Positions 1 through 11,082 of a stretch of 64,000 nt of DNA are shown piece by piece (positions within the stretch are counted from its first letter, which is position 1; each line of letters opens with the position of its first letter). The translations under genes were made by a program, and so were the position numbers. Source of the DNA: Spodoptera frugiperda. Its lineage: Eukaryota; Arthropoda; Insecta; Lepidoptera; Noctuidae. The stretch is from NCBI RefSeq assembly GCF_023101765.2, contig NC_064235.1, positions 6,569,501 through 6,633,500 of the forward strand, in the 5' to 3' direction. The notes beneath the pieces are model-generated. The model was given only the letters and a program-made list of their open reading frames with translations, did no database searches and was not told the DNA's origin.

Positions 1-72
1 CACGCCCTATACATATATGTAGGTACATTCGCTTCTGCCTTTTAAAGAAGAAAAGGCAGTTGTGATCCTCAC

Positions 73-203
73 CTCTGAGCAATATGGGCACCAGTCATCA
101 CCACCTGAGGATGTATGAGCACTCCGACTCCTCCATACGAGGAGTTGTACCTGTCCAGGATAGCCACCACCCAGGGGAACTCGCCAAATTGGGATTCAGC
201 ACC
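73..203 (-). CDS. SPH coding exon 4 (start of protease-like domain)
   Basis: The acceptor is CGTCAG before GGTGCTGAA and the donor is CAGAG|GTGAGG. The exon has 131 nt, enters in phase 0 and leaves in phase 2. It encodes GAESQFGEFPWVVAILD through GAHIAQ, the N-terminal part of the trypsin fold with the triad His. The next exon lies left of the window. Confidence 0.9.
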
Positions 204-3200
204 CTGACGAAATAGAAAGATCAAATTAGATGCCAATATAACCTTAAATCTTCTTTACATGGGTAATTCAAAATACGGTCTCTGATTGGCCAGCTCCAAT
301 GTACCAACTAATCAGAGGGCTAAACGCAGTAACGTTTTGAACTCGTCAAACGAAAACAAACTCATACTAAACCCTCAGAAGAGTTTCAATTAGGTATGTG
401 AATCATGGATGCCTATTTTATGGGATAGGTTCATCTGATGATCGGTTGAATAGGTTACTTATGGGCAGACGTGCTCCATCGTAGACTGCATCATCGCTTA
501 CCACAAGGCGAGATGGTGGTTAAACATTGACCCATCAAATATAAAAAAGGCCAAATTACCTCCCTTCACAATCTGATTCCCCAACAATGCTTAAATTCCT
601 AACGCCCAAAAGTCCGGCAACGCACTTGTATCACCTCTGGTGTTTCACGTCCCCATGGGCGGCGGCGATTGCTTACCATCAGGCTATCCATCTGCTCGTT
701 TACCGGCTTATACCATAAAAAATCTACTCACGCCACCACCGGTAACGGTGATTCCACCAACTCCATTGGGGTTGCGGTAACCGCACCCTTTGGCCTGGTT
801 TGGCTCGGGTTTGGGTTTCGGCTTGGGTTTGGGCTGTTCCGAAGTGTCCTTGGGGATGGTACAGCAGACCTCCACACTCTCCTGACACTGTCTGTCTATG
901 TCGTTATCTTCTCCAAACCTGGTGGAATGAGGAGTTGTATCAGCTGTGGTTTGTGATTTCAAGCTTTTTATGATAGTCATTATTTTTTTACTTAAAGTTA
1001 TTGTAATAATTTACGGTTTGTACAAACAACGCTACAGGAAGTGATTTTTTTTAAAGGTTACCAGGGCTTTCTCCTATGTCGTGGGTGCGTTTACAAACAT
1101 ACAAGTTCACATACACATGACATCCAGACCCGGAACAACAATTTCCTACTAAAACAGCCCGTAAAAATCCACTACGAACCTACGAGCCTCCTTTATTTCA
1201 GAAGGTTTATTTGTCATAATCTCCATGTTAAACAAGCGAGTTACACATCGTAGCGTAAAATAATGCCGGAGCTATGGACTACCTAGCGGGTTATCGAGGC
1301 TCCGGCTCAAAAAGCAGGAGTAGGAACGGGTGGTTTTTAGTCAGTAAGAGTCTGACACTCCCTCTTGCCTCACCTAAGGGAGGAGATGTCATTAGATGAC
1401 ATTCCCCCTCAAAAAAGGCGTCAAAGAATATCTGAAAAGGTTTCTGACAATTTGACTTGACTGCACGGTTTGCACGGTTACTGGGGCTGCCGCGCAACGT
1501 GTAGCGGGTTCGATTCCTGCATGGAACAACTCTTTGTGTGATACACAAATCTTAGTGTGGGGCAATGATTTCTTTTTTAAGAAAATTATTTTTTTTAGTT
1601 TTATTCAAGATCTTAGTTGATTCTCACCTGATGTCCAGCGTGCCCCACCCGGTAACCGAAGCGTTGTTCACGTCGACACCGACTTGGTTTGCGTCACAGA
1701 GGTAATACGGAACACACTGACAGGCCTCGCCATTTTTATCCGTGAACACTGAAGTCCCTTCCGTCGGTTTCACTGTGATCTGTAAAAGGGATTGATAATA
1801 AATTAATTACTTGAATTACCTAATTATACAGTATGGAGATCACTCATATGACTTAAATGAAACTACAAGTAGTACTCGTCTACAGAAGCATAATGCAATT
1901 AAATATTTCAACGAAAATCGAAAATTATAAAATTTTCAAACCAAATAAATACTTAAATTAATCAAGTATTAAATTCTGTGTGAACAGCTCCATGTAAATG
2001 ATAAATGATAAATGATAAATGATATTTATTTCTGTAAATAGATTATAAAATAACACTTTTACACGTCAATATTTCAAATAGCTAGATGAGGCCGGCATTT
2101 CCTATCCGACTACTCTGAGAAGAAATGCCGAAACAAACTCAGAGGTCATAGTCTCTTTTAAAGTCCAGACAAAATCAATTAAAGATGTCGGAGAACCGTG
2201 CAAGTTTATTCTGTAGAGGTCTTTTGAGGAAAGAACCACAGCAGTTTGAGCGGACCTGTTCAGATGGCAGCACGCATGTGTCAGTTTACAATGAGCTCAG
2301 CTGACGGCTGTTGCTGAATGATCCGACGAACAATACCTACCAAAAGAACATTTGGGTAGGCCACACAAATGCTCACACTGTCAGAATATAATTAACTACA
2401 AGTGAAATGACTAGGCAAACTCTCGCACGGTCCTCAAACTAACAATTTTAAAAATAATATGTGAAAACAAAAAAATATCGAATGATATTAATGTATATCA
2501 TGTCAAATTGTATAAAAATGTAACTTGTGTTACAAACATGTCAACATGACCTGTGCGGACATTATAGCGGCTCACTCCCAAGCCTGACTATCATCTAAGT
2601 AGTCTTTAATTTTATAAAAAGCTTTACTATACAGTTTTTCTTTAATAACATTTTTAAATTTATTCAGGCTTAAACTTTGAATATCGCTGGGAATTTTATT
2701 GTGTACCTTGACCACAGAAGATCTGTAATGTTGTAGGTTGTCTAGGAATGTTACGGACATGCGACGCGGCTGTTATAATGCCGCATTTGTAAAGAGTGTT
2801 CAAATTAGCTCAAAGAGAATAATGCACTTTTTGGCTTACCTACTGGGCCTATTTCGCTCATTTTTCGTATATCGTCAGCCAAGATGATAACAAATATGTG
2901 GTTTAAATTAAGTCATAAGAGGTTTCCCCATATAGTATACCCATGGATTTAATGAGACCCGTTTCTTGTACAATCAGCCAAGTGATTTAGTCATGAAGGA
3001 AATACAAAGAGGAGATGTCATAACTGGATTTCCCTTTAACATAACGCGTGACACTTTACGGGGAGCGCGGGACGTTACAAACCGCGCCTCTCTCTATGTC
3101 CCATCTAGCGGTCCCATACTACAAACACGTTGCCTATTGTCCACATTTTAATGTGACACTTTCTGAGCGCTTATAATTGCAATGTTCTCTTTCACAATTT

Positions 3201-6200
3201 GTCAGTGGTGTCTAAATAATCTTAGAAAGTATAGATAATTCAAAAAAAGTCACATAAGTACTTTGCCGTTGTTAGGTTTCAAACCCGCACCCTCATGAAT
3301 AAGAAGCGGGCGTCTTAAACCTAATACACAACCATACTATTACTGACAAATCGTCGGAAAAACCCCCAATGTTACTTTAACCGACACGGTAATCGAACTC
3401 AAGAGGCCTTGCTCGACAGTCCCACTTCCGTTGAGGCAGTAATGAGAAGTAGTATTCTTGAAAAACCCAATAATAATATTTATGCTTTACTCGGAAATAT
3501 TTATAGAAGGCCTTGTCTTAAACTGCATATTCATGTTTCATCTACTGAGCATAGGTACACAAGGTACAAGGTATTCCGGGAAACGATGAGATTACCAATA
3601 AATACATAATATATTGTGACTGGTAATTAGTGAACGATATTTAAACACGTGATTGTACTCATGATTACAAACAACTTTCCCGAAGAATCTTTTTTTGTAT
3701 ACTCATTAGTTTTCTTTTTATCACAATAACAAAATGCGCCGATTCTTATACGCTTACATCTCGCGGGCAACGCGCAGTAAGCACGCTGGCAGCTAGCAGG
3801 CCGCATCGTACGCATTCTGTATGACGTCATCAGTACGCATCGCATGTAGGCATTGCCGATGATGCGGTCCGTACGATGCGGATCAGTGGACGCAGTTGTA
3901 TGAGTTTCTATACAAGACAAACTAAAATCCGTTGCGTGCGATGCGTACGATGCGGGCCTGTGGACGCGTACCTTAAAATAATGTACTTGTAACCTAAACT
4001 CCTAAACGACTGCATTGAATTCTATGTACCTATTTATCGTTACTTATGTACAAGGAAAATTAAATTTTTTTTTTTTTTTTTTTTTTTTATTCTATTAAGA
4101 AAGCTTACAGACTAATTACAAAACTAATAAAAAATACATGATACTTAAATTGCTAATAACAAGCTTCCACAAGTAAATAATATTTCAAATTCAATTCACC
4201 CGAAGTCCCCAAACTTGCAACTTATTGTTATAAGATTAGGTGCAGTTTGAAAAAGTATATAATTGCTATCAATAATTGTTTTGCAAGGTCCAAGTACTTG
4301 TTACAATTTTATTTATGGAAATGATATGAAAACCAAAGACATATACTTATATAGGTATAGCAACACTACAGTTTGTTCGCCAATAACTATTATTCTCGTT
4401 CAAAAAATTGTTTGGCTAATATTCGCCTCGTTGTGCTAGCAGAAGTACAAAAAAGATCAATGCTCAACTCACGTGATAGGTTATTAAAACTTGACGCGCT
4501 CCTGGCAAAGAAAGCGTTTTGCCTATAATTTGTAGAATTGAATGGAATGTTGATAAGTGGACGTTGACGCAAACATAGTTGATTTGTTCTTAATTCTAAC
4601 TTAGCAACAAGCTCAGAACAGTCAATAGTGCCATTTGCTATATTCATTAAAAAGCATATATCATTTATACGTCGTCTATATTCGAGAGGTAAGAAATGAT
4701 ATCTATGGCAACGATGATCATAGTCTGTCGAATACTGATGCGCCCTAAAGTCAAGATATTTTAAGAACTTCTTCTGTATAGCCTCAATACGAGACTTATA
4801 AATATCATATTGTGGATTCCATACCTGAGACGCATATTCCAAGTGACTACGCACAAATGAGCAGTACAAAATCTTTATTGTTTTTATGGATCGGAAGGAA
4901 GCAGACGTTCTTATTATAAATCCTAGAGCCTTTGATGCTTTTTTAACAATAGACTCGATATGCTGATCGAATAATAATTTACTATCCAGTATGACACCAA
5001 GATCTCTGATGGAATTGACTTTATTAATGCTATGACCATACAATGTATATCCTGTACCTATCAAAGACTTTTTGCGCGTATAAGTGACGTGATAACATTT
5101 GGATACATTGAGTTGTAGCTTATTTAAGTTACAGTAAGCTTCGAATCTGTAAAGATCTTCCTGTAAGAGGTGTACATCTGATTCATTATATATTATTTTG
5201 AGTATCTTCATGTCGTCAGCATAGAGTAGAATGTACGAGTCTTTAAAACAATATTTTATATCAGAAATGAATAATATAAATAATAGCGGACCCAAGATTG
5301 AGCCTTGAGGGACTCCTGAGGGGACAGATGTCCAACCTGAAGTATAACCCTGAAGCACCACTGCTTGAGTCCTATTTTCGACATAAGAACAGAACCACCG
5401 ATACAAGTCACCGTGTATTCCGGCTAATAACAACTTGTCCAGTAACACACGATGATCAATACGGTCGAAACATTTGCTGTAATCGGTGTAAATTATATCG
5501 ACTTGCGCTTGCTGATCCATCCCTTTGGATATGAACTCATGCGCAAGGATAAGGTTAGATGTGGTTGACCTTTTTCTAAGAAATCCATGTTGCTCGTCAC
5601 CTAAATTACATTTGACCGCCTCACAAAGATCGGTATACACAAGACGTTCAAGAATCTTCGAGAACAAGCATATCTTGGATATGGGACGGTAATTTTCGAC
5701 ATCGCATTTGTTCCCTTTTTTAAAAATTGGCGTTACGTAGGCCGATTTCCATATCTTGGGGACAATTCCTTCGGACAGAGAGCGCCTAAACAAAATGGTC
5801 ATCGGTGCAGCCAAGCTAGTAGCACAGTTAACAATAAATAATGGTGGTATTTGATCAGGACCGCCAGATTTATTTAAGTCCAGTGATTTAAGCAACTTAA
5901 GTACGCGGGCGTGATTAACTTCGACAGAGTTAATGCTTGTTGCGTTATCACTAGAACATGTACCGCGAGGGCTATCTGTGTAGTAATTACAGGGTTCCGG
6001 TTCTTGAAAGGTGGTAGAAAAATAAGAAGAAAATAAGTTGCTAATATCCTGACCTGTACAAGCCGACATATCCCGGTACGTCATGACATTTGGAAAAGTA
6101 CCAACATTTTTTTTACTTTTTACGTACGACCAAAACATCTTAGGGTTAGTCCTTATAGAGGATTCTATCTTCTCCATGTAATCTTCAAAACATTCCTTTT

Positions 6201-9200
6201 CTAAGATAATGGCTCTGGATCGGAGAATAGAAAATGAATGGTAGTCCGATATATTACCATACGTTTTGTATTTATATCCCGCCTCCAAACAAGATAACGA
6301 CCATCAAATAGTTCACTATCATATATATCGTCCACCAACCAAGTCTCCGTAAAAACGATGATATCATATGAGTTAAGACACACATTATGGAATAGATTAT
6401 TTGTTTTTGTACGTAAACCACGTACATTTTGATAATAAATGTTAAATGCGAACATTATGTATTAATACTATAAAACATATGATTGACGTTTTAAAACACA
6501 AAATAATTAAAATTATGTAGGTAGAATAAAATAAACTATACGAACGAGTCGAGCACAGTAAGACACAGTGTCCAAAGAATGATAACATAGAATTGAATAA
6601 GTTTTGGTAGCAAAAAACGGGCGGTCTCAGGTAGTTAGTCCTACGTTGAGTCGAACAATAACCCGTTTGCAATCGCACTGAGCGCAACATAATGTCGCAA
6701 ATTGATAAATACGAGACGTAATTGAAAAAACAAAATAACAAAATCTTACTTAGACACAGTGTGTCAATACACCGTGTTATTTGGAAAACGTGACGTGCAC
6801 ACAGTATTATATGGTTCTCAAACTGTAGTGTTACTAATACATGGTACAATCGAGACAATTGTAAGAAGTTCAAGTAAACATTTATGAGTAATTTAAAATG
6901 AGATGTTAACAGTAATCTGTGAAAGATTATACTAGTTTCCCTAGATCTTTTTCCGTTTTGATTACGAGCACCGGTGATGTATCCGTTTTTCTTGCGTGTA
7001 TTTTCGCATGTTTGACCCACACATATCGAAAATCCATTTCACTGGCCGCTTTCTTAGTTTTCGATAGCAATAATTTATTGTTCATCGTTAAATGGTCATT
7101 GATAAATATTTTACCATTACCAGGCAAACCAATATGACTAGCTATCAGACTAGTAGTTTTAGATTCATATCTAGCTGCAGCTATGAAATCCTCTTTTACA
7201 TATCTATTGCAGAATCCAACGATGATGGGTTTCGTATGTTCTTTATCACGCGTAGGCACTCGTGCAAGAAAGTTTATCTGGGTTTTGCAAATGGGGTAGT
7301 TAATTTTCTGACCAATCTTGGTTATAACTTCAAATAAATTTTCATTTTTAGACTGCGGTATCCCTTTGACTTCTATATTATTTAAGCGCAACCACTGATC
7401 TTTACTCTCCGCTTCATCATCCAATTTATCCAATCTAGCTTGGAGATCATCAACCTGAACCTTCACCCCCTGCAGCTGCACAATCCGTTGTTCCATATTT
7501 TCTATTTTAGCGCCGAATGTTTTTATTATATCATCGAATTGTGTCTGAAACGAGCCCCTCAGGTCAACAAATTCATTTCTTAGCGCTGACATTTCATTCT
7601 TCAATCCCTCAAGAGGAGCCAATTTTGCCGCCAAGGCTCGGATTTCCATCAGGACAGCAGAGTCAGATTCCGATATCGGTGACCTTGGTGAACTAGGTAG
7701 TTGCGTAGCACCAACATTTAACTGCCTGCACTTATGGCAACGCCAAGAGAGCTTCCTGTCACCCAACTTACGATAGCCACCCTCGGTAATACCAGCACAA
7801 TGATAGTGCAGTGACTGGTTACAAGCTGTACATTTTGCACCCTCCGACAGCTGCTCGCCGCAAGAACCGCACTTCTGTGATTCCATATTGCAATTACTTA
7901 ATATACAGCTGCACAAAGTTTGAGATCCACTGGATAATTTATTATTTAAAACGATAGGTTTCCGATAAAACGACCGCAAGCTACTACGCCCACGACGGAA
8001 CTGATATATATAATATTTATTTATACCCAAGCGAGGTTGAGGCAAACTACAATGTTTACAAGTCAATAACATATATTTCGCATTAAAAGCACTAAGTATA
8101 TCTCTAGAATTACCTGGAATTATGACATGCAAATAATTAGGTACCTAATAAAATAAAATCCCCTATTTTTTCATGCAAAAGCCTATATTTTTAAATTAAA
8201 ACTGTAATTACAAAGCCTACAAATTACTAGCTTTCCGTTTTACAGTACCTACAACGAAATAAAGCAACGTAACGCCTTTTATCCCCGAAGGAGTAGACAG
8301 AGGCGCACGTTACGGCACGTAATGCCGCTATACAATGTACACTTTTCTCCATTTATGTTATAAGTCCCATGTAATAGGGGGTGAGCCAAGCTTCAGGTAC
8401 AGGGTTCCCTGTCTATTTCAGTTTTGAACGTCAAAACAATTTAAAAAAATCATAATGTCTGTCTGTCTGTCGGTCAGTCCTCTAGTTGCTTTATTTGCTC
8501 GTTCCAAAGTGTAGCTTCAAATGGAAAACGAGCAAGAAACGCCATTCGTTACTCTTTTGTCCAATAAAGTAACACAAACTAAATGAATACATGACCCGTT
8601 ATGAGTAATGATGATGAGACCAATTATTATAATGAGGACAAATTCACAAATAAAAATGACACATAAAATAATGATGCACCCTTAAACATGTCATTTCAGG
8701 GGCCCACAAACTCGCAATGCGGCCCTGAGTCTGAGAACCCAATTTTCTTTAATATCTCACGCGATTAACAACCCTTTTGCATTGGTGTAAGGACTAATAT
8801 AGCATGAACTACGCAATATTTTCCATGCAGGTCTAGTTCTACCCAGATTTCATCCCACTCACGGATTCGAATCCTTCTCTTGCGGTATTGGAAGGGGGTG
8901 TCCCAAATACTTCGATCAGAAGTGAGGTGTCCACTGGCGTTGAAGTCAGAGGCGCCTTCCCTCTCGTTGTACCTCTACGATGCTGATTAAATAACATTAT
9001 ACATACATAACTTCACGCCTGTCTCCCATGGGGGTAGGCAGAGACAACGGAACGCTAATTGCTACGAATCTTACACACCTCTTTCGCTTCACCAACAGTC
9101 ATCAGTCTTTCAGGATACTTTTAATTTGGCCTTTATTTAATATATAAATAATAACATAATATTTGTAGCTTTTCCTTAAAGGATGCCCAAGAATCCTTTT

Positions 9201-9828
9201 GCCTTAAGTTCATACAAAATATATACAAAATTTTGACAATTAATATTACTTCATTCATCCATTTCTTTCATCTCTTTCACAAAAGTTCAAGATAAAAATA
9301 ATCTTCTTTCACTCGAATACACGTCACACTCTGGCATTGAGTCCAGGAATCGAAATAAAAAATAATACCATGGGTTCCAAAATACGTATATCATCCAATC
9401 GAAAAAATTACAAGTAATCACTAATCAAAATAATTTTAAATTCCGATAAATTAATACCAACAATGCCAAGAAAAAACCTGAGTTACTTGAAACTCTCGAA
9501 AACTTCACTGTATTGACGTGGGCCCGCAAACCTGTAGATGAAACGCCGTACCCAGAATCATTTAATGGTTACTTAACCAGTCCTTAGCAATTGTTATCGG
9601 AATAAAATCGTTACTAAGGAATAGTTTAAGTAACGGAGTACGGCAGTTTATTGATGGTTTGAATTAAAAATAATTTCACAAGTTACTCACATCTTCTAAA
9701 GCCGGTGTTACGGGGCCCACAGGTTTTGTGGTGGGTGGCGTCCCGAAGATACCCTCAAGGACTGAAGGGTCGATGGTGGACTGGGCACAGGCCAGGCCTA
9801 TGCATACTGCTAGAAGAAGATAACGCAT
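73..9828 (-). CDS. Clip-domain serine protease homolog (SPH), 5' two-thirds, 4 coding exons
   Basis: Four exons joining in phase (9828-9691, 1779-1628, 918-732, 203-73) encode 202 residues, with the C-terminal part beyond the left edge. Order: signal peptide (MRYLLLAVCIGLACAQ), a clip domain with six cysteines at about residues 66, 68, 74, 108, 115 and 116 (including CQCVPYYLC, the DIR motif and EVCC), a Lys-Pro linker (PKPKPKPKPEP), the SPH signature GCGYRNPNGVG, then the start of a chymotrypsin-like domain (FGEFPWVVAILD, GVLIHPQVVMTGAHI). Known for the family: secreted, non-catalytic cofactors of prophenoloxidase activation in insect haemolymph. Seen here: the His of the triad is kept (about residue 199), but both cysteines of the usual Cys42-Cys58 pair are replaced. 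Asp and Ser positions are outside the window, so lack of activity is inferred from family resemblance. Confidence 0.9.
445..550 (+). mobile_element. LINE-B 3' fragment
   Basis: A short 5'-truncated piece of the LINE family whose ORF2 C-terminus reads FKARVNRLLMGRRAPS elsewhere in the window. It keeps GGTTACTTATGGGCAGACG, the CATCATCGCTTACC block and the terminal GACCCATCAAAT. Confidence 0.7.
565..722 (-). mobile_element. NA-1 repeat fragment abutting an SPH splice donor
   Basis: This fragment belongs to the most abundant repeat of the window. Its reverse reading contains GGTATAAGCCGGTAAACGAG and its forward reading encodes GGGDCLPSGDPSARLPAY in other copies. The element terminus (ACCATAAAA) ends about 8-13 nt from the GT of the exon 3 donor at 731-730. 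Confidence 0.75.
732..918 (-). CDS. SPH coding exon 3 (second half of clip domain, linker)
   Basis: The acceptor is CCACCAG|GTTTGG and the donor is GGTGGC|GTGAGT. Of 187 nt, the first base completes Arg97 of the DIR motif. It encodes RQCQESVEVCC, the Lys-Pro repeat linker and GCGYRNPNGVG. Confidence 0.9.
1065..1140 (-). mobile_element. SINE-2 fragment
   Basis: Reverse copy of the tRNA-derived SINE-2 body (TCATGTGTATGTGAACTTG and the CGCACCCACGAC block). The tRNA-like head is missing. Confidence 0.65.
1264..1417 (+). mobile_element. SINE-3 copy
   Basis: Contains GGACTACCTAGCGGGTTA, GCAGGAGTAGGAACGGG, TTTTTAGTCAGTAAGAGTCT and ends in CCCCCTCAAAAAA. It is a member of the A-tailed short repeat called SINE-3 here. 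Confidence 0.7.
1480..1572 (+). mobile_element. SINE-2 copy with internal deletion
   Basis: A tRNA-like head with the B-box GGTTCGATTCC is joined directly to the family 3' end (CTTAGTGTGGGGCAA). The middle body seen in the copy at 10865 is deleted. Confidence 0.65.
1628..1779 (-). CDS. SPH coding exon 2 (first half of clip domain)
   Basis: The acceptor is TTTTACAG|ATCACA and the donor is GACATCAG|GTGAGA. The 152 nt enter in phase 0 and leave in phase 2. It encodes the first three clip cysteines (EACQCVPYYLCD), NQVGVDVNNASVTGWG and the DI of the DIR motif. Confidence 0.92.
1990..2300 (-). mobile_element. LINE 3'-end fragment with short tandem tail
   Basis: Read on the minus strand it ends in a (ATCATTT)n-type run (1997-2025). 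It is preceded by GGCATTTCTTCTCAGAGTAG-type sequence, shared with a copy at about 33890-34017. Tail microrepeats are typical of CR1-like LINE 3' ends. No ORF is intact. Confidence 0.5.
2572..2760 (-). pseudogene. LINE ORF2 C-terminal remnant
   Basis: The 62-residue minus-strand frame contains VHNKIPSDIQSLSLNKFKN and KAFYKIKDYLDD. This resembles the end of Jockey/CR1-type ORF2 proteins (N-K-(I/L)-P, then F-K, then a Y-Y/K-I-x-D-(F/Y)-L end). It is 5'-truncated and has no RT core. Confidence 0.55.
2996..3175. repeat. Dispersed repeat shared with 22980-23440
   Basis: About 180 bp (GGATTTCCCTTTAACATAAC, CGGGGAGCGCGGGACGTTAC, CATTTTAATGTG) recurs nearly identically at 22980-23440, where a LINE copy splits it. 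The class is not known. Confidence 0.7.
3181..3330 (-). mobile_element. SINE-4 fragment
   Basis: It shares the block TCAGTGGTGTCTAAATAATC, then a B-box-like TTTCAAACCCGCACC and GAAGCGGGCGTCTTAAACC, with the copies at 52712 and 58705. It is read here in reverse orientation. Confidence 0.6.
3617..3965. mobile_element. Composite of two DNA-element fragments (MITE-8 plus another)
   Basis: The left part (GTGACTGGTAATTAGTGAAC) is shared with 38092-38215. The right part (CATCGCATGTAGGCATTGCC, TGCGATGCGTACGATGCGGG) matches the right half of MITE-8 at 20665-20950. The joint lies near 3800. Confidence 0.6.
4390..6455 (-). pseudogene. LINE ORF2: truncated endonuclease joined to reverse transcriptase
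   Basis: The frame starts at 6455 with an APE-endonuclease N-terminus (IYYQNVRGLRTKTNN, IIVFTETWL) and breaks near 6280. It resumes in another frame with the linker and a full RT domain: NYRPISKICLFSKILE, DYSKCFDRIDH, GVPQGSILGPLLFILFI, then the catalytic YADDM at about 5209-5223, ending at 4390 (KQFFERE). Most of the endonuclease, including the SDH region, is missing, so this copy cannot encode a functional ORF2. The RT part is open for 632 codons, which suggests a fairly recent insertion. Confidence 0.88.
6927..7886 (-). CDS. LINE ORF1 protein (PHD-like finger, coiled coil)
   Basis: From the Met at 7886 the frame has about 319 residues. It starts with a PHD/RING-like cluster (KCGSCGEQL, CTACNQSLHYHC, SWRCHKC). 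A Ser/Pro segment and a heptad-like region follow (LVDLRGSFQTQFDD, MEQRIVQLQGVKVQVDDL). It ends with an L1ORF1p-like RRM/CTD part (RLNNIEVKGIP, INFLARVPTRDKEH). An in-frame extension to 8132 lacks homology to anything I know. Role in the family: nucleic-acid-binding particle protein for retrotransposition. Confidence 0.8.
   Translation of the reverse strand: MESQKCGSCGEQLSEGAKCTACNQSLHYHCAGITEGGYRKLGDRKLSWRCHKCRQLNVGATQLPSSPRSPISESDSAVLMEIRALAAKLAPLEGLKNEMSALRNEFVDLRGSFQTQFDDIIKTFGAKIENMEQRIVQLQGVKVQVDDLQARLDKLDDEAESKDQWLRLNNIEVKGIPQSKNENLFEVITKIGQKINYPICKTQINFLARVPTRDKEHTKPIIVGFCNRYVKEDFIAAARYESKTTSLIASHIGLPGNGKIFINDHLTMNNKLLLSKTKKAASEMDFRYVWVKHAKIHARKTDTSPVLVIKTEKDLGKLV
8262..8390 (-). mobile_element. 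SINE-1 3' part
   Basis: Reverse copy of the SINE-1 body: AACGCCTTTTATCCCCGAAG, ACGGCACGTAATGCCGC and AGTCCCATGTAATAGGGGGT. The tRNA head is absent. Confidence 0.7.
8391..9525. other. SPH intron, no gene recognised
   Basis: AT-rich intron sequence. A short moth-type repeat (TGTCTCCCATGGGGGTAGGC at about 9020) is the only piece I recognise. I see no coding frame or RNA gene. Confidence 0.5.
9527..9650. mobile_element. MITE-3, palindromic
   Basis: The ends are inverted copies (GCCGTACCCAGAATCATTTA on the left, AACGGAGTACGGC on the right) around GGTTACTTAAC and ATCGTTACTAAGGAATAG. Related copies or halves are at 13008, 16258, 17933 and 22227. Confidence 0.65.
9691..9828 (-). CDS. SPH coding exon 1 (start codon, signal peptide)
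   Basis: The ATG is at 9828-9826, five nucleotides after the acceptor TTTTTTTCCAG, so the 5' UTR is spliced from an upstream exon. The 46 codons start MRYLLLAVCIGLACAQ, a signal peptide with predicted cleavage after CA, and end PALED at donor GAAGAT|GTGAGT in phase 0. Confidence 0.93.
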
Positions 9829-9899
9829 CGTGTCTGGAAAAAAAGAAAAGGTAGAATAAAGTAACTATTTAATGAGGGTAAAATACGTTTAATCACCTA

Positions 9900-10110
9900 T
9901 ATTCTCCCGTGGGTGGCATATAACCGAGTGAGGGACAAAGGTGTTTGATGAAGACCGGGCATCAGCGCTCTCTAAACCTTTTATCAATTTTCTGCCTAGT
10001 GTACGTATACCACTACCTCTACTCTTCCCGCGGGTGTAATATACCCAAGAGAGGGAATAACGTATTCCACGAAGACCTGGCATCAGCGCTCTCTAAACTT
10101 TCTAACTACA
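9900..10110. repeat. Imperfect tandem duplication
   Basis: Two diverged units of about 80 bp. Each starts TCCCG(T/C)GGGTG, runs through a GAGTGAGGGA/GAGAGGGA block and ends GGCATCAGCGCTCTCTAAAC (near 9960-9978 and 10079-10098). Confidence 0.7.
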
Positions 10111-10360
10111 AGTTTTCTGCCAATTGTGGATCTTATAACAAATCCCCTCTTAAAATAGAGAGAGTGTTCCTCCTCTGGTGTTGCGGGTGTCCATGGGCGG
10201 CGCTGATCGCTTACCATCAGGTGACTCGTTTGCTTGTTTGCCTCCTATTCCATAAAAAAAGAGAGTAAAGTTCCATTCTCTAGTTGTGGACTATCACTGG
10301 CTGTTGATGATCATGATCATGCTCGAAACAAAATTTGAACTAATCTTCTCCACAGACTTT

Positions 10361-10654
10361 AAAGTGTGGGAGAGCCATGCTTTGGCACTGCTGGGCTGGC
10401 TCGACCGGAGTGATAAAACTGACGTGAAACAACGCTTGCGTTGTGTTTCGTTGTGTGAGTGAGGTTACCGGAGGCCCAATTACCCCCTTCCCAATCCCCG
10501 ATTCCCCAAGAACCCTTAAACTCCTAACCCCTAAAAGGCCGGCAACGCACTTGTAAGTGGTAATGCCTCTGTTGTTTCAAGTGTCTATAGACAGCGGCTA
10601 TTGCTTACCATCAGGTGATCCGTCAGCTCGTTTACCGGCTTATACCATAAAAAC
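10361..10654 (-). mobile_element. NA-1 repeat, near full length
   Basis: Starts GTGTGGGAGAGCCATGC, passes the CGCTTGCGTTGTGTTTCG block and the GGTTACCGGAGGCCCAATTA block, and ends CGGCTTATACCATAAAA. A truncated copy lies at 10140-10258. I found no convincing terminal inverted repeats or tail, so the class is open. Confidence 0.75.
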
Positions 10655-10864
10655 ACAGACGTCAGACTATTCACCTGTTTTATTAGTTAATAATTACGTT
10701 AGAATATCAACAGTTGGACTTGTATACTTTATGTTGATATAATATCTAGCCAAACGAGTTTTGTAATGACACCTCTAGACTGTATTTCCCCTAGACACGG
10801 ACACAGAATTGAAAGTATGTATCTTAATGTTGTAGTGTGAGTTTTAATAAATCCATGTTAAATC

Positions 10865-11062
10865 CGAATGCACGGTTGTCGCGGTGGCTGGGCAACTGGC
10901 TGCCGTGCAACGTGTCGCGGGTTCGATTCCCGCACGGAACAACTCTGTGTGATCCACAGATAGTTGTTTCGGGTCTGGGTGTCATGTGTATGTGAACTTG
11001 TATGTTTGTAAACGCACCCACGATACAGGAGAAAATCCAAATGTGGGGCAACATTTTTTAAA
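10865..11062 (+). mobile_element. SINE-2, full length, tRNA-derived
   Basis: A tRNA-like head with an A-box-like GGTGGCTGGGCAACTGG and a B-box in CGGGTTCGATTCCCGCACGG. The body runs TGTGATCCACAG, TCATGTGTATGTGAACTTG, ACGCACCCACG and ends GTGTGGGGCAACA. It lacks a cloverleaf, so it is not a tRNA gene. Confidence 0.8.
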
Positions 11063-11082
11063 TTAAAAAAAAAATCATGGTC

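Larger units (their letters stand above)
4063..8150 (-). mobile_element. Two-ORF LINE (CR1/Jockey-like), internally deleted, in SPH intron
   Basis: A minus-strand non-LTR retrotransposon of about 4.1 kb. The 3' tail is a poly(T) run on the plus strand (about 4067-4088), followed by a 3' UTR, ORF2 (6455-4390) and ORF1 (7886-6927). The endonuclease domain of ORF2 is mostly deleted. A PHD-like finger in ORF1 fits CR1-type elements, while a poly(A) tail is more usual in Jockey, so the clade is left open. The right boundary is approximate. The copy sits in the 7.9-kb intron between SPH coding exons 1 and 2. Confidence 0.85.

Noticed and set aside
6442..7020. 192-codon frame between the LINE ORFs
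   Set aside because: It falls in the ORF1/ORF2 joint and has low-complexity hydrophobic content with no resemblance to LINE or other proteins I know.
10824..11054. Open frames of 60-76 codons over SINE-2
   Set aside because: They run through tRNA-like SINE sequence and recur wherever the SINE lies; not genes.
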